Part shown: positions 26,750 through 36,844 of the stretch, in pieces
How the letters are laid out: each line of letters opens with the position of its first letter
Position numbering within the stretch: the stretch's first letter is position 1
From: Pseudomonas laurylsulfatiphila
Lineage (GTDB): Bacteria; Pseudomonadota; Gammaproteobacteria; Pseudomonadales; Pseudomonadaceae
Length of the DNA stretch: 64,000 nucleotides
Reading direction: 5' to 3'
NCBI RefSeq assembly: GCF_002934665.1
Contig: NZ_NIRS01000001.1
Coordinates: 1-64,000, forward strand
Made by a program: the position numbers and the translations under genes
The notes under the pieces: model-generated
What the model was told of the DNA's origin: nothing
Seen by the model: only the letters and a program-made list of their open reading frames with translations
Databases searched by the model: none

Positions 26750-28176
26750 CCTGCCCGGCCCTCTACCTGCAATTGATCGAGCTGCGTCAGCCAGGCCGGT
26801 TCGTCGTCCAGTTGCCGCAGGTCCAGCCACAGGGCGTCATCGTCAATGCGCCCGAGCACCGCAATCGGCAAGGCGCGAAAGGCCTCCTCCAGATTCAGCA
26901 AGGATCGCCCGCGTAAACGCTTCGACGTGAGTGGGCGAATACACAGCGCCGCGCTGGCCAGCCGCGCCACCGGTTGGCTGCCGCTGCCGATCATGCCCAG
27001 TGACGGCATGGCGCTGACGCTCCAGCCGTCACCCAGCACGCGGGCCAGCGCCGGCTGCAAGCGCTCAGCCTGGGCGAGGATATCGGCCTGTGGCCGGGTC
27101 AGCAGGCGCAGGCTCGGCAGACGCTCGGCCAGTCGGTCCGGGTTTCGGTATAGACCCAGCACCGCTTCCAGGGCCGCCAGGGTCATTTTGTCGACCCGCA
27201 GCGCGCGCTTGAGCGGGTTCTTCTTGATCCGGGCGATCAGTTCCTTGCGTCCAACAATCAGCCCGGCCTGTGGGCCGCCGAGCAGTTTGTCGCCACTGAA
27301 GGTCACGATGTCCGCGCCATCGAGCAGCGCCTGGCGCACCGTCGGCTCAGCGGGCAGCCCCCAGCGGGTCAAGTCCAGCAGGCTCCCGCTGCCGAGGTCT
27401 TCGAGCAACGGCAAGCCATGCCGGTGTGCCAGTTGCGCCAGTTCGGCGGTCGGCACGCTCGCGGTGAAGCCTTGAATGCTGTAGTTGCTCGCGTGCACTC
27501 GCATGATCAAACCGCTGCGCGGGCCGATGGCAGCCTCGTAGTCGCGGGCATGAGTGCGGTTGGTGGTGCCGACCTCGACGAGCTTCACCCCGGCGCGGGC
27601 CATGATGTCGGGAATGCGGAAGGCGCCGCCGATTTCAATCAGTTCGCCCCGGGAAATGATCCCTTCCTTGCGCGCACCCAGGCTGTTGAGGGTCAGCAGA
27701 ACCGCGGCGGCATTGTTGTTGACCACCGTCACCGCTTCGGCGCCGGTCAACTCGCGAATCAAACCTTCGATCAGGTCGTCGCGATCGCCGCGCTTGCCGC
27801 TGCGCAGGTCAAATTCCAGGTTGAGCGGATAACGTGCGGCCATTTGCACCGCCTCGATCGCTTCTTCGGGCAACAACGCCCGCCCGAGGTTGGTGTGCAG
27901 CACCGTGCCGGTAAGGTTGAACACCCGCCGCACATGGCTGCGATGCTGGATCGCCAATCGCTCGCCGACCCGGCCTGCCAACACCTCGGCGCTGACTTCT
28001 ACAGGGTCGAGCAAGCCCTGGCGTGCCCCTTCGCGCAACTCATCCAGCAACAGCCGCAAGGCACCCAGCAAGGCGTCGCGTCCATGACGCTCGGCCAGCG
28101 GCCGGCACGCCGGGTGACGCAACAGACTGTCGATGGAAGGTAGACGCAGGGATTGGCTGGCACCGCGTGCAGACAT
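26746..28176 (-). CDS. selA: L-seryl-tRNA(Sec) selenium transferase SelA
   Basis: A 476-residue PLP enzyme that converts Ser-tRNA(Sec) to Sec-tRNA(Sec) using selenophosphate. Features are the N-terminal [18 protein letters not shown], the [18 protein letters not shown] motif, [12 protein letters not shown], and the PLP lysine in [22 protein letters not shown] precedes the ATG at 28176. It lies in the same operon direction as fdhE and the formate dehydrogenase genes, 51 bases after fdhE, and overlaps selB by four bases. SelD (selenophosphate synthetase) is not in the window. Confidence 0.96.
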   Translation of the reverse strand: MSARGASQSLRLPSIDSLLRHPACRPLAERHGRDALLGALRLLLDELREGARQGLLDPVEVSAEVLAGRVGERLAIQHRSHVRRVFNLTGTVLHTNLGRALLPEEAIEAVQMAARYPLNLEFDLRSGKRGDRDDLIEGLIRELTGAEAVTVVNNNAAAVLLTLNSLGARKEGIISRGELIEIGGAFRIPDIMARAGVKLVEVGTTNRTHARDYEAAIGPRSGLIMRVHASNYSIQGFTASVPTAELAQLAHRHGLPLLEDLGSGSLLDLTRWGLPAEPTVRQALLDGADIVTFSGDKLLGGPQAGLIVGRKELIARIKKNPLKRALRVDKMTLAALEAVLGLYRNPDRLAERLPSLRLLTRPQADILAQAERLQPALARVLGDGWSVSAMPSLGMIGSGSQPVARLASAALCIRPLTSKRLRGRSLLNLEEAFRALPIAVLGRIDDDALWLDLRQLDDEPAWLTQLDQLQVEGRAG

Positions 28177-28227
28177 CTGGCACTCCTGAAAACGAATGAC
28201 CCTCGCGCCAGAGTGTAGACGCTGCGT

Positions 28228-29154
28228 TTATTCGTCTCCCGGCGCCAGCAGCAGATTCGGCGCCAGGCGCTGATAACCGTCCTGGGCCAGGCGCATGTCG
28301 AGCATCAGGCTGGACAGGTCTGCCGACAACGCTTCGGCATCCGCATCGTTTTCCAGATAGAGCAACTTCAGATAGCTGTTGCAACCGGGGCAGACTTCGG
28401 CGCGCAACGGCGCCTGGTTGGCGGCATGGCGATCATCTTCAAGGCTGAGGTATTCCAGGCCCTTGCTCTGCTCGCAATACACGCACTTGACCCGCACTAC
28501 GTGCCACTCGCAGGCACACAGCGAACAGACCAGATAACGCAAGCCATTGTGCTTGCCGCGATGGCGGATGACCCCGGCCATGGCTGGCGAGCCACAGGCC
28601 GGGCACTGGCTGAGGCTATCGCCGGGTGTCAGTGCCAGGTTCGGCGTACTCAACAGCCAGTGGCTCCAGGCCGTTTGCAGCGCCGCACCGAGAAACGGCA
28701 CCAGCGCCGCCGGTACCAGCGAATACTGGCCGCTGACCAGTGCCACCGCCCAGGCGCGGCGTTGCCCGGCACCGGCCAGGCGCAAGGTGTCCACGGCTTC
28801 GGCCACGGCGGATTGTGGCGGTGCGCCATAGCGCTGCAACAAGGCATCGAGGTAAAGCTGCCAGTCGTCTTCGCGCGCCAGACTGTCGGCCGCAAAGGGC
28901 GGCAAGCCGTGCTGCTGGCACAATTCGATGCGTTGCCGGTCCAGAGGCTCGCCAAGCGGCGGATCGTCCAGCACCTGTTGCTGCACCCGGCACAACCCGG
29001 CAATCAGGCGCAGGTAATCGGCCAGCGGGTGCCCTTCGGCCAGGGTTTCCAGGCGCAGGGCGCGCAGGCTGAACAGGTTGGGCGGTGGCAAGTACAGAAA
29101 CGGCGGCGAACTGGCTGCCGCTTCGATTTCTCCAGGTTCGAGGATGGTTGGCAA
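28228..29154 (-). CDS. fdhE: Formate dehydrogenase accessory protein FdhE
   Basis: A 308-residue rubredoxin-like zinc/iron protein needed for maturation of respiratory formate dehydrogenases in E. coli. Four CxxC-type pairs are visible: CPACGSPAM, CSLCACEW, CVYCEQ and CPGCNSY. The start appears to be TTG at 29154, because the frame is closed by a TGA two codons upstream and AAAAGGG lies at suitable distance; homologues begin near this point. It follows the gamma-subunit gene with only three bases between. Confidence 0.94.
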   Translation of the reverse strand: MPTILEPGEIEAAASSPPFLYLPPPNLFSLRALRLETLAEGHPLADYLRLIAGLCRVQQQVLDDPPLGEPLDRQRIELCQQHGLPPFAADSLAREDDWQLYLDALLQRYGAPPQSAVAEAVDTLRLAGAGQRRAWAVALVSGQYSLVPAALVPFLGAALQTAWSHWLLSTPNLALTPGDSLSQCPACGSPAMAGVIRHRGKHNGLRYLVCSLCACEWHVVRVKCVYCEQSKGLEYLSLEDDRHAANQAPLRAEVCPGCNSYLKLLYLENDADAEALSADLSSLMLDMRLAQDGYQRLAPNLLLAPGDE

Positions 29155-29157
29155 ATG

Positions 29158-29823
29158 TCAGCCCTTTTTGGTGATCGGTCGCGTAGGCGCTTCGTCGCGC
29201 GTCTCATCTTGAGTCACTTGGCGATACCAGAGTTCGTGGTGCTTCCTGGCCCAGCCGCGGCTGACCCGGCCGTGCACCATGGCGCTGACCGAGCCTTTGA
29301 TCCAGATGCCGGCGTAGATGTGCACGATGATGCTCAGGATCAGCACGAAACCGGCCAGCGCATGCAGCAACATCGCCCAGCGTATCGCGGTGATGCCGAA
29401 ATACTCGCTGAAGTAGGCACGCCAGATCACCAGCCCGCTGAACAACAGCACCAACATGCACAGCAGTAAAGTCCAGAACAGCAGCTTCTGCCCGGGGTTG
29501 TATTTGCCGATGGGCGGGACGCCCTCCTCTTCATTTTTCATCACCCGGTCGATGCGCCTGAGCCACAGCCGATCGTTGGCGATGAAGTAGTTGGCGCGCC
29601 AGAAGCGAAACACCAGGCCAAGGAACAGCAGGAACATCAGCACGCCCATGAACGGGTGCAGGATGCGCGTCCATGGGCCGCCGCCGAACAGGTTGCTCAG
29701 CCAGAACAGCGCCGGGTGGAACAGTGCCAATCCGGACAACCCAGCCATGAAGAACAGAATCGCCACCAACCAGTGATTGGTGCGCTGATTGCTGGTGTAG
29801 CGCAGGATCGTCTTGTTGCTCAT
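29158..29823 (-). CDS. fdnI: Formate dehydrogenase gamma subunit (cytochrome b556)
   Basis: A 221-residue membrane subunit with four transmembrane helices. It takes electrons from the Fe-S subunit and reduces quinone through two b hemes. Candidate heme ligands are His in RTNHWLVAI, His in RILHPFMG, and the His residues in [11 protein letters not shown] and [14 protein letters not shown]. Start and stop overlap neighbouring genes (ATGA with the beta-subunit stop). The length matches FdnI/FdoI. Confidence 0.95.
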   Translation of the reverse strand: MSNKTILRYTSNQRTNHWLVAILFFMAGLSGLALFHPALFWLSNLFGGGPWTRILHPFMGVLMFLLFLGLVFRFWRANYFIANDRLWLRRIDRVMKNEEEGVPPIGKYNPGQKLLFWTLLLCMLVLLFSGLVIWRAYFSEYFGITAIRWAMLLHALAGFVLILSIIVHIYAGIWIKGSVSAMVHGRVSRGWARKHHELWYRQVTQDETRDEAPTRPITKKG

Positions 29824-30755
29824 GGCCTGCCCTCCCCACGGGGATCGAAGGTATGCACCGACGGATCGACTTCGTGCACGGCGTTGTCCGGCGGCTCGGG
29901 ATGTTCATCCTCTTCGACAATTTGCGGGCCGACCCGCACGTAGTGGAAGAACCCGGCCAGCACCGCCGCGCCCATGGCCAGCAGCGCCAGGGGTTTGCTG
30001 ATGCCTTTCCACAGCCCTACCAACGGGCTGATCGCCGGGTGATCGGGCAAGCCGGCGTACAGCCTTGGCGTATCGGCGTGGTGCAGCACGTACATCACGT
30101 GGGTGCCGCCGACGCCTTCGGGGTCGTACAGGCCGGCGTTTTCAAAGCCGCGGCTTTTCAGATCAACGATGCGTTCGGCGGCGTGCTCCTTCATGTCGTC
30201 CTTGGAGCCGAACACGATGGCACCGGTCGGGCAGGTTTTCACACAGGCCGGTTCCAGGCCGACCGCCACCCGGTCCGAGCACAGGGTGCACTTGTAGGCC
30301 TTGTGATCCTTTTGCGAGATCCGTGGAATGTTGAACGGACACCCGGTGATGCAATAGCCGCAACCGATGCAGTGGTCCTGATCGAAATCGACGATGCCGT
30401 TGGCGTGCTTGATGATCGCCCCGGGGCTGGGACATGCCGCCAGGCAACCGGGCTCGGCGCAGTGCATACAGCCGTCCTTGCGGATCAGCCACTCCAGGTT
30501 GCCGGCGTCGGTCTCGTGCTCGGTGAAGCGCATCAGCGTCCAGGTTTCGGCGCTGAGGTCCTGCGGGTTTTCGTAGGTACCGTGGTTGTGGCCGACCTCA
30601 TCGCGCAGATCGTTCCATTCCGAGCAGGCAACCTGGCAGGCCTTGCAGCCAATGCATTTGGTGGTGTCGATCAGCTTGGCGACTTCCTCCATGCCGCGCA
30701 CCGAGGGCGCGGGTGTGGTGGTGGCCGAGCGGGCAATGATGTCTTGGCTGGCCAT
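29820..30755 (-). CDS. fdnH: Formate dehydrogenase beta subunit (4x 4Fe-4S)
   Basis: A 311-residue electron-transfer subunit. Four ferredoxin cysteine groups are visible: [41 protein letters not shown] and CTLCSDR...[10 protein letters not shown]. One C-terminal transmembrane helix ([20 protein letters not shown]) anchors it to the membrane, with the Fe-S part on the periplasmic side as in FdnH. It follows the alpha-subunit gene with no gap and overlaps the gamma gene by four bases. Confidence 0.96.
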   Translation of the reverse strand: MASQDIIARSATTTPAPSVRGMEEVAKLIDTTKCIGCKACQVACSEWNDLRDEVGHNHGTYENPQDLSAETWTLMRFTEHETDAGNLEWLIRKDGCMHCAEPGCLAACPSPGAIIKHANGIVDFDQDHCIGCGYCITGCPFNIPRISQKDHKAYKCTLCSDRVAVGLEPACVKTCPTGAIVFGSKDDMKEHAAERIVDLKSRGFENAGLYDPEGVGGTHVMYVLHHADTPRLYAGLPDHPAISPLVGLWKGISKPLALLAMGAAVLAGFFHYVRVGPQIVEEDEHPEPPDNAVHEVDPSVHTFDPRGEGRP

Positions 30756-33700
30756 TTAGACTTTCTCCACGTTGACCAGGAATGACTTGGATTCCGGGGT
30801 CTGTGTGTTGCCATCGCCGAGGAACGGCACCAGGGTGTTGGTCAGGTAACCGTGCCGCGTGAGCCCGGTGAAGCCCCAGTGCAGCGGAATGCCGATCTGG
30901 TGCACCACCTGATTGTTGACCTGCAGCGGACGAATCCGCTTGGTCACCACCGCCACCGCTTCGATGAAGCCACGCTTGCTGCTGACCCGTACCCTATCGC
31001 CTGCGACGATGCCTTTTTCCTTGGCCAGCACTTCGCCGATTTCCACGAACTGCTCGGGCTGGACGATCGCGTTGAGCTTGCAATGCTTGCTCCAGAAGTG
31101 GAAATGCTCGGTCAGCCGGTAACTGGTGGCGGCGTACGGGTAATCCTTGGCCACGCCGAGGGAGTCCCAGACCGAATCGAAGATCCGTGCTGCCGGGTTG
31201 CTGGTGGCTTTCTTGTTTTGCGGGTGCAGCGGGTTGATACCGATCGGGGTTTCGAACGGCTCGTAGTGCTCGGGAAACGGGCCTTCGTTCATCTTGTCGA
31301 CGGCGAAGAATCGCGCCACGCCTTCGGGGTTCATGATGAACGGGTTCATCCCGGCTTCCGGCGGCACGTCGGCCTTGTAGTCCGGCACATCGGTGCCGGC
31401 CCAGGCTTTGCCGTTCCACCACACCAGGCGTTTTTTCGGATCCCACGGCTTGCCTTGCAGGTCCGCCGAGGCGCGGTTGTAGAGAATCCGCCGGTTGGCC
31501 GGCCAGGCCCAGGCCCAGCCCTGATGCTGGTGCATGCCGTACGGGTCGTTGTTGTCGCGGCGGGCCATCTGGTTGCCCAGTTCGGTCCAGCTGCCACAGA
31601 AAATCCAGCACCCGGACGCCGTACTGCCGTCATCCTTGAGCTGGCCGAAACCGGCCAGTTGCGTATTGGCCTTGATCGCCGCGCCGGTGGCGTCGGTGAA
31701 GTCGGTCGTCGCCGAACCGTTGATTTCCTTGGCCAGTTCCTCCGGCGAAGGTTCGTCGGGGATCTTGTACGGCCACGTCAACTTGAGCAGCGGGTCGGGA
31801 TACTTGCCGCCATCGGCCTGATAACGCTGGCGCAGGCGCAGGAACAATTCGCTCATGATCCGCACGTCGGTGCGCGCTTCGCCAGGGCCGTCGGCGCCTT
31901 TCCAGTGCCATTGCAGCCAGCGGCTGCTGTTGACCAGCGAACCGTCCTCCTCGGCAAAACAGGTGGTGGGCAGGCGGATCACTTCGGTCTGGATGTCGGC
32001 GCTGTTCACGTCGTTGTACGGCCCGACCTTTTGCCAGAACTCGGAAGTCTCTGTGGCCAGTGGGTCCATCACCACCAGCCATTTCAGCTTGGCCAGCGCC
32101 GCCATCACGCGGTTTTTATCGGGCAGCGCGGCGATAGGGTTGAAGCCCTGGCACATGTAGCCGTTTACCTTGCCTTGCCCCATCAGGTCGAACACCTTGA
32201 GGATGTCGTACTGGGGGATGTCCAGTTTCGGCAAGTACTCGTAAGCCCAGTTGTTCTCGGCGGTGGCGTTGGCGCCGTACCAGGACTTCATCAGGCTGAC
32301 GTGGAACTTGCTGTAGTTCTGCCAGTAGGACAGTTGCCCAGGCCGCAACGGTTTCTGCGTGCGCTTGACGATGTAGGCGTTGTAATCCTGTTCGGCATCG
32401 CCGGGCAGCGTGAGGTAGCCCGGCAGTGAGTTGGACAACAGGCCCAGGTCGGTCAGCCCTTGGATGTTGGAGTGCCCGCGCAAGGCGTTCACGCCGCCGC
32501 CCGGCATGCCGACGTTGCCCAGCAACAGTTGCACCATCGCCGCGCTGCGGATCATCTGCGCGCCAATCGAGTGCTGGGTCCAGCCCAGCGCGTAGAGGAT
32601 GGTCATGGTCTTGCCCGGCGTCGAGCAAGTGGCGATTTCTTCCCAGATTTTCTGCATGGCATCGACCGGCATGCCGCAGATCTGGCTCGCCAGTTCCCGG
32701 GTGTAACGGCTGTAATGCTGCTTCATCAACTGATAGACGCAGCGCGGGTCCTGCAGGGTCGGGTCGACCTTGGCAAAACCGTCTTCACCGAGCTCATAGC
32801 CCCAACCGGATTTATCGGTGTAGAGGCGCTTGGCCGCGTCGTAGCCGCTGAAAATCCCGTCCTCGAAGCCATAGCCGGCTTTGACGATGAACGACACGTC
32901 GGTGTAGTTGCGCACGTACTCGTGCTGGATCTTGTCCTCGGTCAGCAGGTAGTTGATCAGCCCGCCCATGAAGGCGATGTCGGTGCCGGTACGGATCGGC
33001 GCGTAATAGTCGGCCACCGAGGCGGTGCGGGTAAAACGCGGGTCGACCACGATCAGCCGCGCCTTGTTGTGCGCCTTGGCTTCGGTCACCCATTTGAAGC
33101 CGCACGGGTGCGCTTCTGCTGCGTTGCCGCCCATCACCAGAACCAGATTCGCGTTGGCGATATCGGTCCAGGTATTGGTCATGGCACCACGGCCGTACGT
33201 CGGGGCAAGACTTGCCACCGTCGGGCCGTGTCAGACACGCGCCTGGTTATCAAACCCCAGCATGCCGAGGCTGCGCACCACCTTGTGGGTGATGTAGCCC
33301 GCTTCATTGGACGCCGCCGATGCCGCGAGGAAACCGGTGGTCAGCCAGCGGTTCACCGTCTGCCCCTGCTCGTTCTTCTCGATGAAGTTGGCGTCGCGGT
33401 CGGCCTTCATCAGGTTGGCGACGCGATCGAGGGCTTCATCCCAGGAGATGCGCGTCCACTCGGTGCTGCCGGGCTTGCGCACCTGCGGGTATTGCAGGCG
33501 GCCGGGACTGTGAATGAAATCCAGCAGGCCCGCACCTTTGGGGCACAGGGTGCCGCGGTTGACCGGATGGTCGGCGTCACCTTCGATGTGGATGATGTTT
33601 TGCGCGACATTCTTCGCCGCATCGCCCTGGCTGTACATGATCAAGCCGCAACCGACCGAGCAATACGGGCAGGTGTTGCGGGTTTCATGGGTGTGGGCGA

Positions 33701-33821
33701 GCTTGAAATGACGCACCTGTTCGGCAAAGGCAAGCGTCGGGGCCATGCCCAACGCACCCAGGCTAGAGCCTGCAAGGCCGATACCGGCGACCTTGAAGAA
33801 CTGACGACGGCTGAGATCCAT
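30756..33821 (-). CDS. fdnG: Formate dehydrogenase alpha subunit, selenocysteine protein (TGA at 33231-33233 read through)
   Basis: The molybdopterin subunit that oxidises formate in the periplasm. Start at 33821 has AGGAG upstream and a twin-arginine signal (DLSRRQFFKVAGIGLAG). Residues 40-70 hold the 4Fe-4S motif CPYCSVGCGL. The frame meets TGA at 33233-33231, in the context NQARV-U-HGPTVASLAP, which is the Sec site of FdnG/FdoG; Sec is residue 197 (196 in E. coli FdnG). The frame continues to TAA at 30756, total 1021 residues. Treating it as two genes or a pseudogene would be wrong, since selA, selB and selC lie beside it. Confidence 0.96.
33190..33233 (-). promoter_or_regulatory. SECIS-like hairpin after the Sec UGA of fdnG
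   Basis: Directly 3' of the UGA on the minus strand, CCGACG pairs with CGT(A)CGG, and an upper stem GGCAA/TTGCC closes over a GUC loop (33204-33216). The E. coli fdhF/fdnG elements also place a GUCU-type apical loop about 20 bases after the UGA. Folding was judged by eye only. Confidence 0.75.
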
Positions 33822-33989
33822 CGTGCACTCCTGATCAGGTGGAACCCGGTACATGGCCGGGCTTTTTCGAACAACCACGGTCGCGGCAGTCTGGCTGCCG
33901 ACAGTTGAACTTTAGTCAATGCTGTCGAATCTGCGATGAAACCCGACCGTCGGGCGTTAGTCGGCGTTCACGGCTATTGGCACAAAACC

Positions 33990-34122
33990 TGTGGGAGCGA
34001 GCTTGCCCGCGAAGGCGTAGTGTCAGCCAACACTCATGGTGGATCTGCCGGCCCCTTCGCGGGCAAGCCCGCTCCCACAGGGGGTATGGTGTCAGTCATC
34101 GCGAGCAGGCTCGCTCCTGCAA
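33990..34122. repeat. REPIN plus extra REP half, upstream of formate dehydrogenase
   Basis: A REPIN (TGTGGGAGCGAGCTTGCCCG ... GGGCAAGCCCGCTCCCACAG, 33990-34080) is followed at 34097-34122 by a single arm of a different REP (ATCGCGAGCAGGCTCGCTCC). It occupies the 355-base divergent gap between fdnG and the C-S lyase gene. A short inverted repeat CGGCAG/CTGCCG lies at 33884-33900 on the fdnG side. No clear sigma-70 or sigma-54 promoter was recognised. Confidence 0.85.
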
Positions 34123-34176
34123 GGATTGGCGCTTATCATGGCCGGCATGATTAACCGGCCTTTACGAGATTTGCGC

Positions 34177-35331
34177 ATGACTTTCGATTTTGATCAGGTG
34201 TTCGACCGCCACAATACCGGCAGTACCAAGTGGAGCCGCTACCCGGCGGACGTGTTGCCGATGTGGGTCGCCGACATGGATTTCGCCGCGCCGCCGGTGA
34301 TCATCCAGGCCCTGCAAAAACGACTGGAACACCCGATGGTCGGTTACAGCGTGGCCCAGGATGAGCTGCGCGAGGCTATCGTTGCCGACCTCTGGAACAA
34401 ATACGCCTGGCGTGTCGAGCCGCAGGCGTTGATATTCCTGCCGGGCGTCGAGTCGGGCTTTAACATGGCATTGAAAGCCCTGGTACAGCCGCCACAGAAC
34501 GTCGTGGTACAGGTGCCGAACTACCCGCCGCTGCGCCACGCCCCCGGACATTGGGGCCTGAACAAGGTCGAGCTGAACTTCGATGCACAAGCCGATGGCA
34601 CCTACAGCACGCCGCTGGATACCCTGAGCCAGTCGCTGCAAGGTGGTGGCGCACTGCTGCTGAGCAATCCGCACAACCCGTTGGGCAAAGCCTTCCCCCG
34701 CGCAGAGCTGCAAGCCATTGCCGACATTTGCCTCGAGCATGATGCCTGGATCATTTCCGACGAGATCCACGCCGAGTTGTGCTTCGACGGCCGCCAGCAC
34801 ATTCCGATGGCCACGCTGAGCCCGCAAGTCGCCCAGCGCACCATCACGCTGATGTCAGCGAGCAAGGCCTACAACATCGCCGGCCTGAAGACCTCGTTCA
34901 TGATCATCCAGGACCGCCAGCTGCGCGAGAAGGTCAACCACGCCCGTTGCGGCATGGTCGACAGCGTCAACCCGCTGGGCATGGAAGCCACCCGCGTCGC
35001 CTACAGCGAGGCCGCGCCATGGCTGGCCGAACTGAAGGTCTACCTGCAAGGCAACCGCGATTTTCTCGCCGAAGCGGTACGCACCCGCCTGCCGGGCATC
35101 ACCATGAACCTGCCGCAAAGCACCTACCTGGCGTGGCTCGACTGCACGGCACTGGGGCTGGAAGACCCGCAGCAGTTCTTCCTCGAACAGGCCAGGGTCG
35201 GCTTGAGCGCCGGCCTGGACTTCGGCGATGACTGCAAGCAGTTCGTGCGCCTGAATTTCGGCTGCCCACGCTCGCTGCTCGAAGAAGGCATCGCGCGGAT
35301 GGAGCGCAGCTTGCGCCATCTCAAGGCCTGA
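34177..35331 (+). CDS. PatB/MalY-family PLP C-S lyase (cystathionine beta-lyase type)
   Basis: A 384-residue fold-type I PLP enzyme. The ATG at 34177 opens MTFDFDQVFDRHNTGSTKW, the usual start of the PatB group; the longer frame runs back into REP sequence and is rejected. Marks are MWVADMDF, LSNPHNPLGKAF, SDEIHAELCFDG and the PLP lysine in MSASKAYNIAGLK. These enzymes cleave cystathionine or cysteine S-conjugates to pyruvate, ammonia and a thiol. E. coli MalY also acts as a regulator of MalT, but that role is not expected here. The upstream ribosome site is weak. Confidence 0.9.
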   Translation: MTFDFDQVFDRHNTGSTKWSRYPADVLPMWVADMDFAAPPVIIQALQKRLEHPMVGYSVAQDELREAIVADLWNKYAWRVEPQALIFLPGVESGFNMALKALVQPPQNVVVQVPNYPPLRHAPGHWGLNKVELNFDAQADGTYSTPLDTLSQSLQGGGALLLSNPHNPLGKAFPRAELQAIADICLEHDAWIISDEIHAELCFDGRQHIPMATLSPQVAQRTITLMSASKAYNIAGLKTSFMIIQDRQLREKVNHARCGMVDSVNPLGMEATRVAYSEAAPWLAELKVYLQGNRDFLAEAVRTRLPGITMNLPQSTYLAWLDCTALGLEDPQQFFLEQARVGLSAGLDFGDDCKQFVRLNFGCPRSLLEEGIARMERSLRHLKA

Positions 35332-35360
35332 TCCAGCCCCTCGACAACGACCGGGATCCC

Positions 35361-35460
35361 TGTGGGAGCGGGCTTGCCCGCGATGAACGCCAGCGCAACG
35401 CGTTTATTCAGACAGAACGCGTTATCGTTTACGTCCATCGCGAGCAAGCTCGCTCCTACA
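35361..35460. repeat. REPIN before the antiporter gene
   Basis: Arms TGTGGGAGCGGGCTTGCCCG and CGAGCAAGCTCGCTCCTACA are inverted but not fully matching, so two REP subtypes are paired. It fills the gap between the C-S lyase and antiporter genes. Confidence 0.85.
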
Positions 35461-35482
35461 AGGTTGTTTCGAGATCCGGACC

Positions 35483-36844
35483 ATGAGCTTCATTACCTGG
35501 GTGGCGGTGTTGGGGGCTGTGTTGCTGACGCTGGCGCTGACCTCGTCGTACCTGCGCTGGTTGCCGGTCACCACTTCGGCGGTGTGTCTGGTGCTGGGCG
35601 TCGCCATCGGTCCGGCGGGCCTGGGTCTGCTCAGGCTGGATATCAAGGATGCCGCCTTCTGGATGGAGCATCTATCGGAAGTAGCGGTACTTTTTTCGCT
35701 GTTTGTCTGCGGGTTGAAGTTGCGCCTGCCCTTGGGCGATCGCCGATGGCGGGTGGCATTTGCCCTGGCGGGACCGGTGATGATCCTGACCATTGCCGGT
35801 GTAAGCCTGTTACTGCATTTCGGGTTTGGGTTCCCGTGGGGGCCGTCGCTGTTGATCGGGTCGATTCTGGCGCCCACCGATCCGGTCCTGGCCTCTCTGG
35901 TACAGGTCAGCGATGCCAGGGATTACGACCCGGTCAGGTTCGGGCTTACCGGTGAAGCCGGTTTCAACGATGGCATTGCATTCCCCTTCGTCATCCTCGG
36001 CTTGTTGTTTCTGCAACACAGTGACAATACAGGTGCCTGGCTCGACGACTGGGCATTCAGGCAGTTGCTCTGGGCCGTGCCCGCCGGACTGCTGACCGGT
36101 TACTGGATGGGGCGCGGCATTGGCCGCCTGACCTTGTTCATGCGCATCAAGAATGCCGACAGCACCTTCTCACCCAATGATTACCTGGCCCTGGCCCTGA
36201 TCGCACTGGCCTATGTCGTGGCCGAAACCATCCAGGGCTACGGGTTTCTCTCGGTGTTTGCCGCCGGCCTGGGCTTGCGCCAGGCCGAGGTCAAGACAAG
36301 CGGTGACACCCAGGCACCGGCCGAACATCTGGTCCAGGCGGTGGTCGGTCATCAGCATGTCGAACCCGAAGCGGCCGTGGCCGGCAATGTGGATCACCTG
36401 GAAGACACGCAAGTCGCTGCCGGGATCATGATGGGCGACATGCTGTCGTTCGGCAGCCTGGTGGAACGGGCCATGGAAGTGTTTCTGGTCACCTTGCTCG
36501 GGGTCGTGCTGGTTGCACACTGGGACTGGCGGGCGCTGGTGCTCGCACTGGTGCTGTTCGGGATGATTCGCCCGCTGGCGGTCTGGCTGATGCCCTGGGG
36601 TTCGCTGCTCAATGGCCCGCAACGCTGGTTGATCGGCTGGTTCGGCATTCGCGGCATCGGCAGTTTCTACTACCTGTTCTACGCCTTGAACCACGACCTG
36701 TCGCCTTCGGTGGCCACCTTGTGTGCCGACCTGACGCTCTCGGTGGTGGCCCTGAGCATTCTGGTCCACGGCATCAGCACCCAGCCGATGCTGGCCCGCT
36801 ATGAACAGCACAACCGCCGCGTCACTTCATCGCCAAGGCAATGA
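35483..36844 (+). CDS. Na+/H+ or K+/H+ antiporter, CPA1-type
   Basis: A 453-residue inner-membrane protein with 12 or so hydrophobic segments. The ion-binding region of CPA1 exchangers is visible: ILAPTDPVLASLVQ and GEAGFNDGIAFPFV, with the paired Asn-Asp. A cytoplasmic loop at about residues 270-315 is polar and rich in His, Glu and Gln, possibly a pH or ion sensor. The C-terminal helix set IGWFGIRGIGSFYYLFYAL is conserved in NhaP-like proteins. The gene runs into the convergent histidine kinase gene, overlapping it by 23 bases. Confidence 0.9.
   Translation: MSFITWVAVLGAVLLTLALTSSYLRWLPVTTSAVCLVLGVAIGPAGLGLLRLDIKDAAFWMEHLSEVAVLFSLFVCGLKLRLPLGDRRWRVAFALAGPVMILTIAGVSLLLHFGFGFPWGPSLLIGSILAPTDPVLASLVQVSDARDYDPVRFGLTGEAGFNDGIAFPFVILGLLFLQHSDNTGAWLDDWAFRQLLWAVPAGLLTGYWMGRGIGRLTLFMRIKNADSTFSPNDYLALALIALAYVVAETIQGYGFLSVFAAGLGLRQAEVKTSGDTQAPAEHLVQAVVGHQHVEPEAAVAGNVDHLEDTQVAAGIMMGDMLSFGSLVERAMEVFLVTLLGVVLVAHWDWRALVLALVLFGMIRPLAVWLMPWGSLLNGPQRWLIGWFGIRGIGSFYYLFYALNHDLSPSVATLCADLTLSVVALSILVHGISTQPMLARYEQHNRRVTSSPRQ

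Noticed and set aside
24767..26776. Long plus-strand frame (669 codons) opposite selB
   Set aside because: Antisense shadow of selB; high-GC codon bias keeps it open. No ribosome site or family match.
30852..32429. Long plus-strand frame (525 codons) opposite fdnG
   Set aside because: Antisense shadow of the formate dehydrogenase gene.
30756..33878. Formate dehydrogenase alpha subunit as two genes or a pseudogene split by TGA
   Set aside because: The TGA is at the known Sec position, a SECIS-like hairpin follows, and selA, selB and tRNA-Sec lie in the same block.
34036..34176. N-terminal extension of the PatB-like gene
   Set aside because: The extension is translated REP sequence; homologues start at MTFDFDQVF.
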